Shown here in pieces: positions 22,443-29,866 of a stretch of 47,127 nucleotides of DNA. Position 1 is the first letter of the stretch. Every line of letters starts with the position of its first letter. The notes under the pieces are model-generated. The model saw nothing but the letters and a program-made list of their open reading frames with translations, was not told where the DNA came from and ran no database searches. Both the position numbers and the translations under genes were made by a program. The stretch covers positions 1 to 47,127 of IMG/VR virus record IMGVR_UViG_3300033145_001237, one strand, 5' to 3'. This DNA comes from a virus.

Positions 22443-22675
22443 TTTATTTCACCTAGCAATCTCTTTAAGAATTGCTTTTTATTAAAATCATTAATCACTT
22501 TTGGCCTTTTTGATTTTTTATCAAAGCCTTTAAATCCATTTTCCTCAAAATAATCAGCTAACTCATTAACTAAACCAGGATAATTTACGGTAACTAATAT
22601 ACCATTACTTGTTTTTTTAAAAATTGAATTTTTTTTAATAATTTCAGCTATTGCCGTATAGTCGTTTTGTTCCAT
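22439..22675 (-). CDS. Unknown protein, paralogue of the gene at 14508
   Basis: 78 residues: MEQNDYTAIAEIIKKNSIFK, VNYPGLVNELADYFEENGFK, FNKKQFLKRLLGEIK. Pairs with 14508-14780 over its whole length. It has its own GAGGTGAT ribosome site, independent of the tagged gene in front. Confidence 0.65.
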   Translation of the reverse strand: MEQNDYTAIAEIIKKNSIFKKTSNGILVTVNYPGLVNELADYFEENGFKGFDKKSKRPKVINDFNKKQFLKRLLGEIK

Positions 22676-22686
22676 TTTTTATCACC

Positions 22687-22896
22687 TCATTTAATTCTTT
22701 CTTTCCAATTTAATATTTTTCCAGGAACGATAGTCATACGCCTCTTTTTTATTTCGTATTTAATAATATCTACATCAAAACTATCCTTGTGATTATCTTT
22801 AAACTTTAAATATATTTTATCATCCTGTATTAATATAATTTCAGCGCCGTTAAAATCAGGGTAATAAGTAGATTTAAGTTTGTCGCCTACTCTCAT
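22687..22896 (-). CDS. SH3-like small protein with NWxxR tag
   Basis: 69 residues: MRVGDKLKSTYYPDFNGAEI, DDKIYLKFKDNHKDSFDVDI, helix YEIKKRRMTIVPG, tail KILNWKERIK. The tail is written TGG AAA GAA AGA, with no GGAGG, and the next gene supplies its own ribosome site. So the peptide is kept without the Shine-Dalgarno. Confidence 0.78.
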   Translation of the reverse strand: MRVGDKLKSTYYPDFNGAEIILIQDDKIYLKFKDNHKDSFDVDIIKYEIKKRRMTIVPGKILNWKERIK

Positions 22897-23111
22897 TTAA
22901 ACCTCTTCATCCAGTTTGTTATTTTACTAGGAATATATTTTATGTTGCCTTTTTTTATTTCCTCACAAATATTCCAATCGGAATAATGGTCCTCATAATT
23001 ATTTTTTCTTTTAAAATATAAGGTATTGCCAAATATTCTTATAATTGTTGCACCGTCAAACCAGTCATACTTTTTACTTTTTATAATACCACCTACTGAA
23101 AAGGTTATCAT
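22893..23111 (-). CDS. SH3-like small protein with NWxxR tag
   Basis: 72 residues: MITFSVGGIIKSKKYDWFDG, NTLYFKRKNNYEDHYSDWNI, helix EEIKKGNIKYIPS, tail KITNWMKRFK. Close paralogue of 22687-22896 (same YDWFDGATI/YPDFNGAEI turn and EIKK..I...P helix). The tail has Met-Lys in the variable positions. Confidence 0.78.
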   Translation of the reverse strand: MITFSVGGIIKSKKYDWFDGATIIRIFGNTLYFKRKNNYEDHYSDWNICEEIKKGNIKYIPSKITNWMKRFK

Positions 23112-23323
23112 CTTAATCGCTCCTTCCAGTTAGTAATCTTTCTGGGAACCAATGATATACGGTTGCGTTTTATTTCTCTTTCTATGATGTCTATAGGATA
23201 GTCATCGTTTTTCCCATTTAATTCTTTTAAATATATTCTGTCGGAAGTTAGTTTTGTAATTTTAGCACCCTCAATTTGACTATATTCTTTACTTTTTAAT
23301 ATATCACCTACATAAAATTTCAT
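23108..23323 (-). CDS. SH3-like small protein with NWxxR tag
   Basis: 71 residues from the ATG at 23323. MKFYVGDILKSKEYSQIEGA, KITKLTSDRIYLKELNGKND, helix EREIKRNRISLVPR, tail KITNWKERLR. Third member of the close subgroup with 22687 and 22893, so this part of the array grew by tandem duplication. Confidence 0.78.
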   Translation of the reverse strand: MKFYVGDILKSKEYSQIEGAKITKLTSDRIYLKELNGKNDDYPIDIIEREIKRNRISLVPRKITNWKERLR

Positions 23324-23574
23324 TTGAACCGTTTCCTCCAATTAGTAATTTTAGCATATTCTAATTCTTCCTCATAAAAGTTATACTTTTGCATTGGCCT
23401 ATAAGTAACCGTATACTTATTCCTTTCAATTAATTCTTTTATTATGAGAGTTGTCCTATTTTCAATAAGTGTTCTAAACAAGGGGCGTATATTATCTAAG
23501 GATTCTTCTACTCCTCCAAAGCCAACGAATTTAACCCATCTAACTTTGTCTCCTACTTTGTATTTGTGTGTCAT
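23320..23574 (-). CDS. SH3-like small protein with NWxxR tag
   Basis: 84 residues: MTHKYKVGDKVRWVKFVGFG, a middle with RTLIENRTTLIIKELIERN, YNFYEEELEYAK, tail KITNWRKRFK. Paralogue of the next gene (shared VRWVKF/VRWARYIDF and EEELEY/EGELEF). Confidence 0.78.
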   Translation of the reverse strand: MTHKYKVGDKVRWVKFVGFGGVEESLDNIRPLFRTLIENRTTLIIKELIERNKYTVTYRPMQKYNFYEEELEYAKITNWRKRFK

Positions 23575-23822
23575 TTAATCCTCTCAGTCCAGTTTGTAAT
23601 TTTTAAAAACTCTAATTCTCCTTCAAAAAAGTATTGTGAAATTGTTACGCCTTTAGTAGTTACTTTATATTTATTATTCTTTTCAACGCTCTTAATTTTT
23701 AAGGGAGTCCTATTTTTTATCATTTTTTTAATCTGAGGATTAAGTTTTTGAATGGGTATTAATTCTTTTTTAAAATCTATATACCTTGCCCATCTAACTT
23801 CATCGCCCACTTTAAATTTCAT
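23571..23822 (-). CDS. SH3-like small protein with NWxxR tag
   Basis: 83 residues: MKFKVGDEVRWARYIDFKKE, KNRTPLKIKSVEKNNKYKVT, YFFEGELEFLK, tail KITNWTERIK. Pairs with 23320-23574. Its start overlaps the end of the phosphoesterase gene by 11 bases, so the enzyme and this pair are one unit. Confidence 0.78.
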   Translation of the reverse strand: MKFKVGDEVRWARYIDFKKELIPIQKLNPQIKKMIKNRTPLKIKSVEKNNKYKVTTKGVTISQYFFEGELEFLKITNWTERIK

Positions 23823-24303
23823 TTTTTCCCTCTCGTTTAAATTTATCTATATTAGCATTAATGTCCTCAATTGAAATTGGCGTGTAATCCCATACATCTA
23901 CTCCCACATTTACTAATATTTTATTTCCTGCTCTTTTTATTTTCCACTTTTTATGAATATGTCCTACTAAATTATATTCACTACAGGCATCTTGAGGTCT
24001 ATGGACTAAATGAAAGTATCTACCTCCAAGTCTTATTGTCATATCCTCTATAATTGAATTCCCACTATCGTGATTTCCTTTAATTAAAATAAGTGTTCCG
24101 TTAAGTATTTTTCTAAAATCATTTACTTTATGTTTAAAACATAAGTCTCCTAAATGAAACACAACATCCTCTGGTTTTACCCTTTCATTCCATTTCCTTA
24201 TTAGTTCCATATTCATATGTTTTACGGATTTAAAAGGGCGATGAGTATAGCGGATTATGTTTGTATGAAAAAAATGTGTGTCTCCGGTAAAATAATATTT
24301 CAT
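23812..24303 (-). CDS. Calcineurin-like metallophosphoesterase
   Basis: 163 residues with the metal-site motifs in order: YFTGDTHFFH near the start, VVFHLGDLCF, LIKGNHDSGN, and GHIHKKWKIKRAGNKILVNV. Size and motifs fit the small phage phosphoesterase group that hydrolyses phosphodiesters or cyclic nucleotides. Untagged, but inside the tagged-gene array. Could counter nucleotide-signal defences; inference only. Confidence 0.85.
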   Translation of the reverse strand: MKYYFTGDTHFFHTNIIRYTHRPFKSVKHMNMELIRKWNERVKPEDVVFHLGDLCFKHKVNDFRKILNGTLILIKGNHDSGNSIIEDMTIRLGGRYFHLVHRPQDACSEYNLVGHIHKKWKIKRAGNKILVNVGVDVWDYTPISIEDINANIDKFKREGKNEI

Positions 24304-24500
24304 TTTATCCTATCTCTCCAATTAGTTATTTTAACAAATTCTAAATCCTGTTCGTGATAGTAATTTTTATATCCGGAATCCCATTTAACACGAAGCCAAC
24401 CAGGGTCATTACTTACAATCATAGTTCCCGGAACTTTACTTTGTTTATAGAAGCGTGAGGATTTTTTTAATTTAACTCTATCTCCCTTTTTAAATTTCAT
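24300..24500 (-). CDS. SH3-like small protein with NWxxR tag (MIB/HERC2-like pattern)
   Basis: 66 residues: MKFKKGDRVKLKKSSRFYKQ, then GTMIVSNDPGWLRVKWDSGY and NYYHEQDLEFV, tail KITNWRDRIK. GT-x(6-8)-VxWD-x-Y-x-DL is the SH3-like core also seen in MIB/HERC2 domains. Very similar to 34479-34679, 10 kb away, so one subfamily spans both halves of the array. Confidence 0.8.
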   Translation of the reverse strand: MKFKKGDRVKLKKSSRFYKQSKVPGTMIVSNDPGWLRVKWDSGYKNYYHEQDLEFVKITNWRDRIK

Positions 24501-24823
24501 ATTATTCTCTCCCTCCAGTTAGTTATTTTATTAGAAATTTTAATAAAGTAATTAGGATTTTCTATATAATCATCTTTCCATCCTACTTCTCTTAGCCCTT
24601 CAAAGTCATATGCATAAGGATATTTTCTACTTAATGTTACTATTAATATATCTCCCGCATTAAATTCATTACGCCCGTCACAAAGAACCTTTAACTTCGT
24701 TCCCGGTGAATATTTTAATTTATTCCTAGGTTCAATAATCCTTTCCCATGGTGGCTCGTCATAGGGTCCTTCAGATAAAGTTTCATCTCCCTCACCCATA
24801 AACATTTCATTAAATGATGTCAT
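24497..24823 (-). CDS. SH3-like small protein with acidic N-terminus and NWxxR tag
   Basis: 108 residues from the ATG at 24823. A 35-residue acidic lead (MTSFNEMFMGEGDETLSEGP) precedes the barrel (KYSPGTKLKVLCDGRNEFNA, DILIVTLSRKYPYAYDF, GWKDDYIENPNYF), tail KITNWRERII. The extra leader is unlike the other members and may carry a separate function. Confidence 0.72.
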   Translation of the reverse strand: MTSFNEMFMGEGDETLSEGPYDEPPWERIIEPRNKLKYSPGTKLKVLCDGRNEFNAGDILIVTLSRKYPYAYDFEGLREVGWKDDYIENPNYFIKISNKITNWRERII

Positions 24824-25089
24824 TATTTTATCCTCTTCCTCCAATTAGTTATTTTTTCTTTATACTCTCCTACTTTTGTAAGGTATCTACTATCTGTATT
24901 TAAATGTAATCCTTTTTCAGAGTTGATATATTCTTTATACCTTTTTATAGCAAGTTTTTTTGTTTTTCCCCAAACACCAAAAATCCTATTTCCCCATTCG
25001 TAATATTCAATTTTAGTTACAACGGCATAATCATTAAATTCCCGCCTATCATCATAAACAATGTCTCCTATTTTTAAAGTATTTTTCAT
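24823..25089 (-). CDS. SH3-like small protein with NWxxR tag
   Basis: 88 residues from the ATG at 25089. MKNTLKIGDIVYDDRREFND, YAVVTKIEYYEWGNRIFGVW, a helical segment KTKKLAIKRYKEYINSEKG, tail KITNWRKRIK. Resembles 34951-35226 (both have a short helix with a Lys-rich insertion after the barrel). Confidence 0.73.
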   Translation of the reverse strand: MKNTLKIGDIVYDDRREFNDYAVVTKIEYYEWGNRIFGVWGKTKKLAIKRYKEYINSEKGLHLNTDSRYLTKVGEYKEKITNWRKRIK

Positions 25090-25388
25090 TTTAACCTTTG
25101 TTTCCAATTATTAATCCTCTTTTTCTTTTCAATTCCTTCTAAAATTTCTCGTTGCGCCTCTTTAAATTCATCATCATCATCAATCCATATAACATCATCC
25201 GAACCACATTCCGAACATTCTATATTATCAATGTCCCCATTTGTTTCGGAATCATTAGTATCACTATCTCCGTAATCTGTTATTTCCCCTTCTCCGTCTA
25301 AATAAATAACTTGTGTTACATAATTAGTTTCTTCCTGTGTCGCATTAAATGTTTCTGAATTCCCGCATTTTTTACATAGATAAGTCAT
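25086..25388 (-). CDS. Zinc-ribbon protein with NWxxR tag
   Basis: 100 residues: MTYLCKKCGNSETFNATQEE, an acidic linker, then IECSECGSDDVIWIDDDDEF, helix EAQREILEGIEKK, tail RINNWKQRLK. The two CxxC knuckles form a zinc ribbon, not an SH3 barrel. So this is a clear case of the tag attached to an unrelated domain. Confidence 0.78.
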   Translation of the reverse strand: MTYLCKKCGNSETFNATQEETNYVTQVIYLDGEGEITDYGDSDTNDSETNGDIDNIECSECGSDDVIWIDDDDEFKEAQREILEGIEKKKRINNWKQRLK

Positions 25389-25389
25389 T

Positions 25390-25524
25390 TTAATACCTCC
25401 AACTCATATTCCATCCTTTTACACTGCCTATACAAATCCAACCTTTACTTATTAATTTGTCTTTTACATTATTACTATATGTATGGTAAAATTCATTGCC
25501 CTTTACTAATAACTTGGCTATCAT
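25390..25524 (-). CDS. Unknown 44-residue protein after the E1 gene
   Basis: MIAKLLVKGNEFYHTYSNNV ... KLISKGWICIGSVKGWNMSWRY. The ATG overlaps the E1 stop and the stop lies just before the tagged zinc-ribbon start with its own GGAGGT. Small alpha/beta; role unknown. Its position makes it a possible accessory of the conjugation module. Confidence 0.55.
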   Translation of the reverse strand: MIAKLLVKGNEFYHTYSNNVKDKLISKGWICIGSVKGWNMSWRY

Positions 25525-26219
25525 TTTGAACCGCCGCCACTCTGCCTTACATTTAGGATATGAATCCCCGTATTAGGCGTTTTAGCATTACCAATATACT
25601 TACGGTCATAATCATCTCCTTTAATATAGTTAATAATATTCATAACTATCATTCCTGCTATTTGAACATTAACAGGAGCACTTGCTTTTTCGCCACACGG
25701 TAGGTCACTTTCTTTTCCTGTAGATAAAGTCTTTTCATACTCCTCAATGTCCTTTTTTTCATCACAATTTACAAGATAATGCCTCATATCAAATCTACCA
25801 ATCCTACCATCTACAAATAGAATAGGAAAGTTTTTTAGTTTTTCAAATACTAATTTTCTCCCTTCAAAGGAATCAAAAAAACAGCAATAAAAAGTATCAC
25901 TTTCAGCAGAAATTTCAGTATCCTTATCTACAAATCCTCGATGTGTTATCAATTCTATACCCGCAGATTTCTTAATCATATCGGACATAGCTATTACTTT
26001 TTCTTTACCTATATCATCAAAGTCAAATGCCTGTGCAGCAATATTTTCTTCCTCTACTTTGTCCATATCATAGACCTCTATATTTTTAAATCCTGCTTTC
26101 GCTGCGGTCTTTACAAAATGACTACCAATACTTCCTACTCCAAATACTTTTAAAGTGTATTGATTAATCTTATCATACGGAACTAATTTTGCCTGTCTAC
26201 TTAGGTTTAAATTATTCAT
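25521..26219 (-). CDS. E1-like (ThiF/MoeB) ubiquitin-activating enzyme
   Basis: 232 residues. The nucleotide-binding loop VFGVGSIGS is at 25-33, followed by IEVYDMDKVEEENI (49-60) with the two metal/ATP acidic residues, IGKEKV and SDLPCGEK with the candidate catalytic Cys at 175. Length fits a minimal adenylation domain without the CxxC zinc pairs of ThiF. It should adenylate the Ubl C-terminus and pass it to the E2. AAGGAGGCAAACA precedes the ATG. Followed by a small gene and then tagged array genes. Confidence 0.85.
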   Translation of the reverse strand: MNNLNLSRQAKLVPYDKINQYTLKVFGVGSIGSHFVKTAAKAGFKNIEVYDMDKVEEENIAAQAFDFDDIGKEKVIAMSDMIKKSAGIELITHRGFVDKDTEISAESDTFYCCFFDSFEGRKLVFEKLKNFPILFVDGRIGRFDMRHYLVNCDEKKDIEEYEKTLSTGKESDLPCGEKASAPVNVQIAGMIVMNIINYIKGDDYDRKYIGNAKTPNTGIHILNVRQSGGGSK

Positions 26220-26237
26220 TGTTTGCCTCCTTAAGCT

Positions 26238-26355
26238 TTTATTAATAAAGTAATCTTGCGAGGCTTATCATTAGGGTGCGCACCCCGCCGAACATCTGTA
26301 TCCTATGGGAACGTAGCCCACTTTCTCAGTCTTACCTTTCGCATTACTTTAATAA
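26238..26355 (-). ncRNA. Structured RNA candidate before the E1 gene
   Basis: Closed by an outer stem: AAAGTAAT near 26246 with ATTACTTT near 26343, extended by GCGA pairs. Inside, the perfect 12-base palindrome GGGTGCGCACCC lies at about 26274-26285, and TGGG/CCCA form another arm. In the leader of the E1 gene it could be a riboswitch, ribozyme or translational control element. Far more GC-rich than its surroundings. No known family recognised. Confidence 0.55.
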
Positions 26356-26495
26356 CTAACATCATCTGTTAGGTAATTTTTTTCTATTGCCCTTACATCT
26401 TTTTGTTCTTCAAATAATTTACTTATGGCCTTTTCGTTTTGAAATGCCTCAGTATTTTTTATTATTGATATGAGATTATTTCCTAAAAATGTTAC
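26349..26495 (-). other. In-frame open extension after the JAB stop
   Basis: Directly after the TAA of the JAB gene the same frame stays open for 48 codons: VTFLGNNLISIIKNTEAFQN ... LFEEQKDVRAIEKNY ... DDVSY, then TAA. The composition looks coding, but there is no ATG, GTG or TTG start. Either the JAB protein was longer and is now truncated by a nonsense change, the stop is sometimes read through, or this is chance. Confidence 0.4.
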
Positions 26496-27599
26496 TTACT
26501 TATTTTCTTTATCCCTCCATATCTGTCCAATTACTACCTCTAATTTGGTATCATAAACAGTTCCTTCTGTGTTGTCCTCATTCCATTCTATTTTACCACC
26601 GTCGTCTATTGATTTAAATAATTTTGAAACTACATCTGGGGAATCAATTATATTTATTGTATCTCCGTAATCTTCTCCCTCTTCTTCCTCTAATCGTTCA
26701 TCTAAAATGGCCTCATAAACTGAAAACATTCCTATCAAAGTTTCTTTCAATAAGTTATAACTCTTTTTCTTGGGCTGTAATTTTATCTTTTGATACTTAT
26801 CCTCTTTTGTTATCTGCCATTTCCCTACTATTCCATTTAACTTTCCTGTCTTTTTAAGAGCATTTACAAGTAATTCCTTAAATGAAAGTCCTGTTAATAT
26901 AGTAGCTTGTCCATGTTCAAACTTAATACTTACTCTGTCCTTTTCATCCACTTCCCAAGCAGTTGAATAGTCATCTACCGTTTTAACTGATTTTTGAGTT
27001 GTATAATTTCTACCTGCAAGACTACCACGGCTCCAATCTATAACTTCAACATTTGGTGTTTCAATGATAGCGTCCTTAATAATTTGGTCGCAAATCCTTT
27101 CTATCTTTTTTTCATCAGGGTCTTCAAAGGTTACATCAATATCTTTATCTAAAATTGTAGCCCTTATTGGTTTTCTTATATCTATTCTTGCCTCATCATT
27201 CCAAGTATCATCTGTTCCTATCGCAGTTTGATAAAAGATAAAGAAGTTCCTATTAGCATCCTTATCCATAAAGGCATTAAATGTATTTTCCTCATCTGTT
27301 TCTGAATGTGCTGAATTGCCAGGATGTCTATGCCAATACCAAGCTATATCCTTTAGTTCCGCCAATCCATATTTTTTTACCAAACTTCCCCACATTGCAG
27401 GTGTAAAATGAACTGTTGCTCCTGTTACATTTTGTTGTGGAAATAGTAGCTTATATACATAAAAATACTTCTCCCCATTTTCTTGTCTTATGCTTACCTT
27501 TCCAACAGCACCTATTTCTGTATCAAGATTATTAGTTAGGTGTGTTATTATTTTATGGACTTCAGGAGCTAATACAACCCTTGCTTTATAGTCGGTCAT
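26496..27599 (-). CDS. JAB/JAMM-domain metallopeptidase, candidate deubiquitinase
   Basis: 367 residues. JAMM signature: Glu28 in DTEIGAVG, then WYWHRHPGNSAHSETD with His90, His92, Ser99 and Asp102, exactly HxHP-x6-S-x2-D. The domain covers about the first 135 residues; the remaining 230 are unlike JAB and unrecognised, with an acidic stretch DERLEEEEGEDYGDT. In bacterial and archaeal ubiquitin-like operons such a peptidase trims the Ubl precursor or removes it from targets. Lies between the E2-like and E1 genes. Possible readthrough extension at its end. Confidence 0.88.
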   Translation of the reverse strand: MTDYKARVVLAPEVHKIITHLTNNLDTEIGAVGKVSIRQENGEKYFYVYKLLFPQQNVTGATVHFTPAMWGSLVKKYGLAELKDIAWYWHRHPGNSAHSETDEENTFNAFMDKDANRNFFIFYQTAIGTDDTWNDEARIDIRKPIRATILDKDIDVTFEDPDEKKIERICDQIIKDAIIETPNVEVIDWSRGSLAGRNYTTQKSVKTVDDYSTAWEVDEKDRVSIKFEHGQATILTGLSFKELLVNALKKTGKLNGIVGKWQITKEDKYQKIKLQPKKKSYNLLKETLIGMFSVYEAILDERLEEEEGEDYGDTINIIDSPDVVSKLFKSIDDGGKIEWNEDNTEGTVYDTKLEVVIGQIWRDKENK

Positions 27600-27771
27600 C
27601 TTCTTCCTCTATATCAGCGGAATAGATGTATGTATTATTCCAAAATTCATTTTCTGCCGTTGTATTCTCTCTATCAAATTTTTCTCCCAATGCTATTTGT
27701 GCCTCGTCTCTATTTTCTGCCATAACCTCATACTCTACTTCTACCTTTATTTTATATTTTTTTGGTTTCAT
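27586..27771 (-). CDS. DpnD/PcfM-like small protein in the Ubl module
   Basis: 61 residues: MKPKKYKIKVEVEYEVMAEN, RDEAQIALGEKF, then an acidic end. Strand-helix pattern like 14315-14506. Sits between the E2-like and JAB genes, overlapping the latter's start. A role as accessory to the conjugation module is possible but unproven. Confidence 0.55.
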   Translation of the reverse strand: MKPKKYKIKVEVEYEVMAENRDEAQIALGEKFDRENTTAENEFWNNTYIYSADIEEEDDRL

Positions 27772-27783
27772 TTATTTGCCTCC

Positions 27784-29343
27784 TTATAGTTTTACTCCTT
27801 TATATTTTTTAATGTTATCATTATAGACAGATTCCTTTTTTAACTTAACTTGTTCTCCTGTCTTTATTCTTGCTGGGTCGTTGATTTTAATTCTCTTTCC
27901 TTTCTCGTCAAATACTGGTAATCCTTTCTTTAATCTATCATCATAGGTAGTCCATACTTTAATATATGCTCCTGAATTTCTATAGGTCTTAATCCAAAAC
28001 CACAACATTTTCGCTAATTCCGAAAACTTATATTCCGTTAATAGTTGATATATCTTTCTATGCCCATCTCCGTCTCCAAAGCAAGGACTTGAATTTTGTC
28101 CATTAGTTGATTCTCCTCCATGCGGGTGCGGATTTGTTCCCTTAATAGGGCAATTTCCATATACTCTAAACTCACCTGGACTAATTTTAAATCCAATTTC
28201 ACCCATATAAACATATCTTTTACCAACTCCTTTATCACTATCATTCCTTTTCATATTTGGTATTGGTATAGATGTTGCCTTATATAAAATATTTATTACT
28301 CCTGAGCCAATTTCTACATTCTTAATAAAGGGTAGTAATTTTATTTTATCTATTTCTTTAAACAATTTCTCTCCTGATGAATTCATTAATGATTTAATAA
28401 ATTCCAAGGATATACTATCAGAATGTATGTTTTCTACACACGTCCTTATACTTCTCCCATAATCAGTTATTCGTGTTTCATTACTTTTTATATTACTTTT
28501 TAGGCTTTTCTCTTTTTCCTTGGACTTCTTTGCGAAAGCTGATACTAATAATCTCCTTTGTATATCCGTTATATCATTTTTCTTAATAGTTATCTTTTTA
28601 AATAGTTTAAACAACTCCTTTAATGGAAGTGGAATATCCTTAGTAAATACACCTATCTTATTAAATGCGAACGGATTAAAAAATAAATGGATAAAATTTC
28701 TTTCAGGGAAGTATGTTCCTATCATTGTTTCGTCTATCTTTAAATCAACCTTCTTTTCTTTTTGCAATAAAGTAAAGAATGAAGGAGAAGCCAGTGTAAA
28801 GGACTCTTTATCGGATTCTACCATAGGATATTTCTTTAATAAAAATGTTTTAAGTCTTGAATAGAAACCACTTGAAGGTGATTCATATGACCCACCAGGA
28901 CGACATTCTATTCCTAATAAAACATTTTTTGAACTAAAACTTTCTTCCTCTGTTAAAGGTGCTTTAACTTTTATTTCTCCTATTCCAAATTTTCTTAATT
29001 CGGTTTCTATCTTTTTCAAAAGTATTTTATTATAAGGTAATCCATTAAAAGCACTTTCGGTATAAAACATATTTTTAAATACGGATTTAGTTAAATCACT
29101 TGGTTTTAATTTATTCTTTTCCGAATCAGTTACTAATGCTAATAACCTATTGAATTCCTTAATTAATCTTGTTCCTTTGATATCTAAATTAACATCATCA
29201 AAGGTTATTGTTCCTTCTACTTTCTTATTTGTAAATTTTAAAGTAGGTATTTTCTCGTTTTTGCCTGACCAAACTCCTTTATATAAAGTTTTCAATTCCT
29301 GACAAGCTATTTGAATTTGGTCGCCTTCTAATTTAAGTTTCAT
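27784..29343 (-). CDS. E2-like conjugating-enzyme protein with long N-terminal extension
   Basis: 519 residues. The C-terminal third carries the prokaryotic E2 pattern: EFRVYGNCPIKGTNPHPHGG, then NSSPCFGDGDGHRKIYQLL with a candidate catalytic Cys at 421 (the CxG position of the E2 motif), and helix LAKMLWFWIKTYRNSGAY. The conserved HPH before the active site is intact. The first 340 residues do not resemble a known domain to me; they are rich in Lys and may bind the Ubl or a substrate. AAGGAGGCAAAAAT precedes the ATG. Flanked by the Ubl and JAB genes. Confidence 0.72.
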   Translation of the reverse strand: MKLKLEGDQIQIACQELKTLYKGVWSGKNEKIPTLKFTNKKVEGTITFDDVNLDIKGTRLIKEFNRLLALVTDSEKNKLKPSDLTKSVFKNMFYTESAFNGLPYNKILLKKIETELRKFGIGEIKVKAPLTEEESFSSKNVLLGIECRPGGSYESPSSGFYSRLKTFLLKKYPMVESDKESFTLASPSFFTLLQKEKKVDLKIDETMIGTYFPERNFIHLFFNPFAFNKIGVFTKDIPLPLKELFKLFKKITIKKNDITDIQRRLLVSAFAKKSKEKEKSLKSNIKSNETRITDYGRSIRTCVENIHSDSISLEFIKSLMNSSGEKLFKEIDKIKLLPFIKNVEIGSGVINILYKATSIPIPNMKRNDSDKGVGKRYVYMGEIGFKISPGEFRVYGNCPIKGTNPHPHGGESTNGQNSSPCFGDGDGHRKIYQLLTEYKFSELAKMLWFWIKTYRNSGAYIKVWTTYDDRLKKGLPVFDEKGKRIKINDPARIKTGEQVKLKKESVYNDNIKKYKGVKL

Positions 29344-29369
29344 ATTTTTGCCTCCTTAAGCTTTGTTTA

Positions 29370-29435
29370 TGAGTATGAAAAAATTGGGGTAGAAAAAAAT
29401 GGGAAATACTACCCACAAAATAAAAAAATAACCTG
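29370..29435 (-). terminator. U-rich intergenic signal between Ubl and E2
   Basis: On the minus strand a TTATTTTTTTATTTTG run, then TGGGTAGTATTTCCCA followed by T7. A weak hairpin plus oligo-T after the Ubl gene could stop part of the transcripts and make Ubl more abundant than the enzymes. Confidence 0.4.
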
Positions 29436-29441
29436 CATCAA

Positions 29442-29804
29442 TTAAGCAGATTTTATTTCAGGTGCTATAGCGTAGGTCTCATTATGGACTAATAAGTCAT
29501 TAAGGTCAACTGAGTTTCCTGTGCTTTGTGCTACAATACCTTCTTTACCCTCGTCAAAACTATATTCACTCTGTTCAAGTAGGTCTTCAACTGTTGCTCC
29601 TTTGTTCAAGATGCAGGTCTTTGTTCCATTAACACCTACTCTTCCTATTGTAGCTGTTACACTTCCTCTTGGAACTGCTGTTTTCCTTACTCTACCTGTT
29701 GGTTGCTTGTTGTATCTTTTTGTAACGGCAGCTTTTTCTCCGCCAAAAAGTTCGTCGAAGTCCTCGCCATACATTTCCTGTGCTATGCTATTTTTGGATT
29801 TCAT
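29442..29804 (-). CDS. Ubiquitin-like beta-grasp protein
   Basis: 120 residues. The last 75 follow the beta-grasp plan: SVTATIGRVGVNGTKTCILN, then GATVEDLLEQSEYSFDEGK, GNSVDLNDLLVHNETYAIAP. The GaTVedLL motif and the final L...d.y.IaP strand are typical. It ends EIKSA, without the usual Gly-Gly, so either processing exposes a different end or it acts unprocessed. The first 45 residues are a charged tail with MYGEDFDELFGG. ACGGAGGCGTGTAA precedes the ATG. First gene of the conjugation module. Confidence 0.72.
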   Translation of the reverse strand: MKSKNSIAQEMYGEDFDELFGGEKAAVTKRYNKQPTGRVRKTAVPRGSVTATIGRVGVNGTKTCILNKGATVEDLLEQSEYSFDEGKEGIVAQSTGNSVDLNDLLVHNETYAIAPEIKSA

Positions 29805-29866
29805 TTACACGCCTCCGTGTTGTTTTGGTATTACGAGGTCGTAACCCCAGTCTTCCATATGGATAA

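Noticed and set aside
26238-26355. tRNA gene before the E1 gene
   Set aside because: The folded element lacks a T-loop and a cloverleaf; arms do not match tRNA spacing.
28038-28244. A 68-residue minus-strand frame inside the E2-like gene
   Set aside because: It lies in another frame over the E2 active-site region, which has clear family motifs; a shadow.
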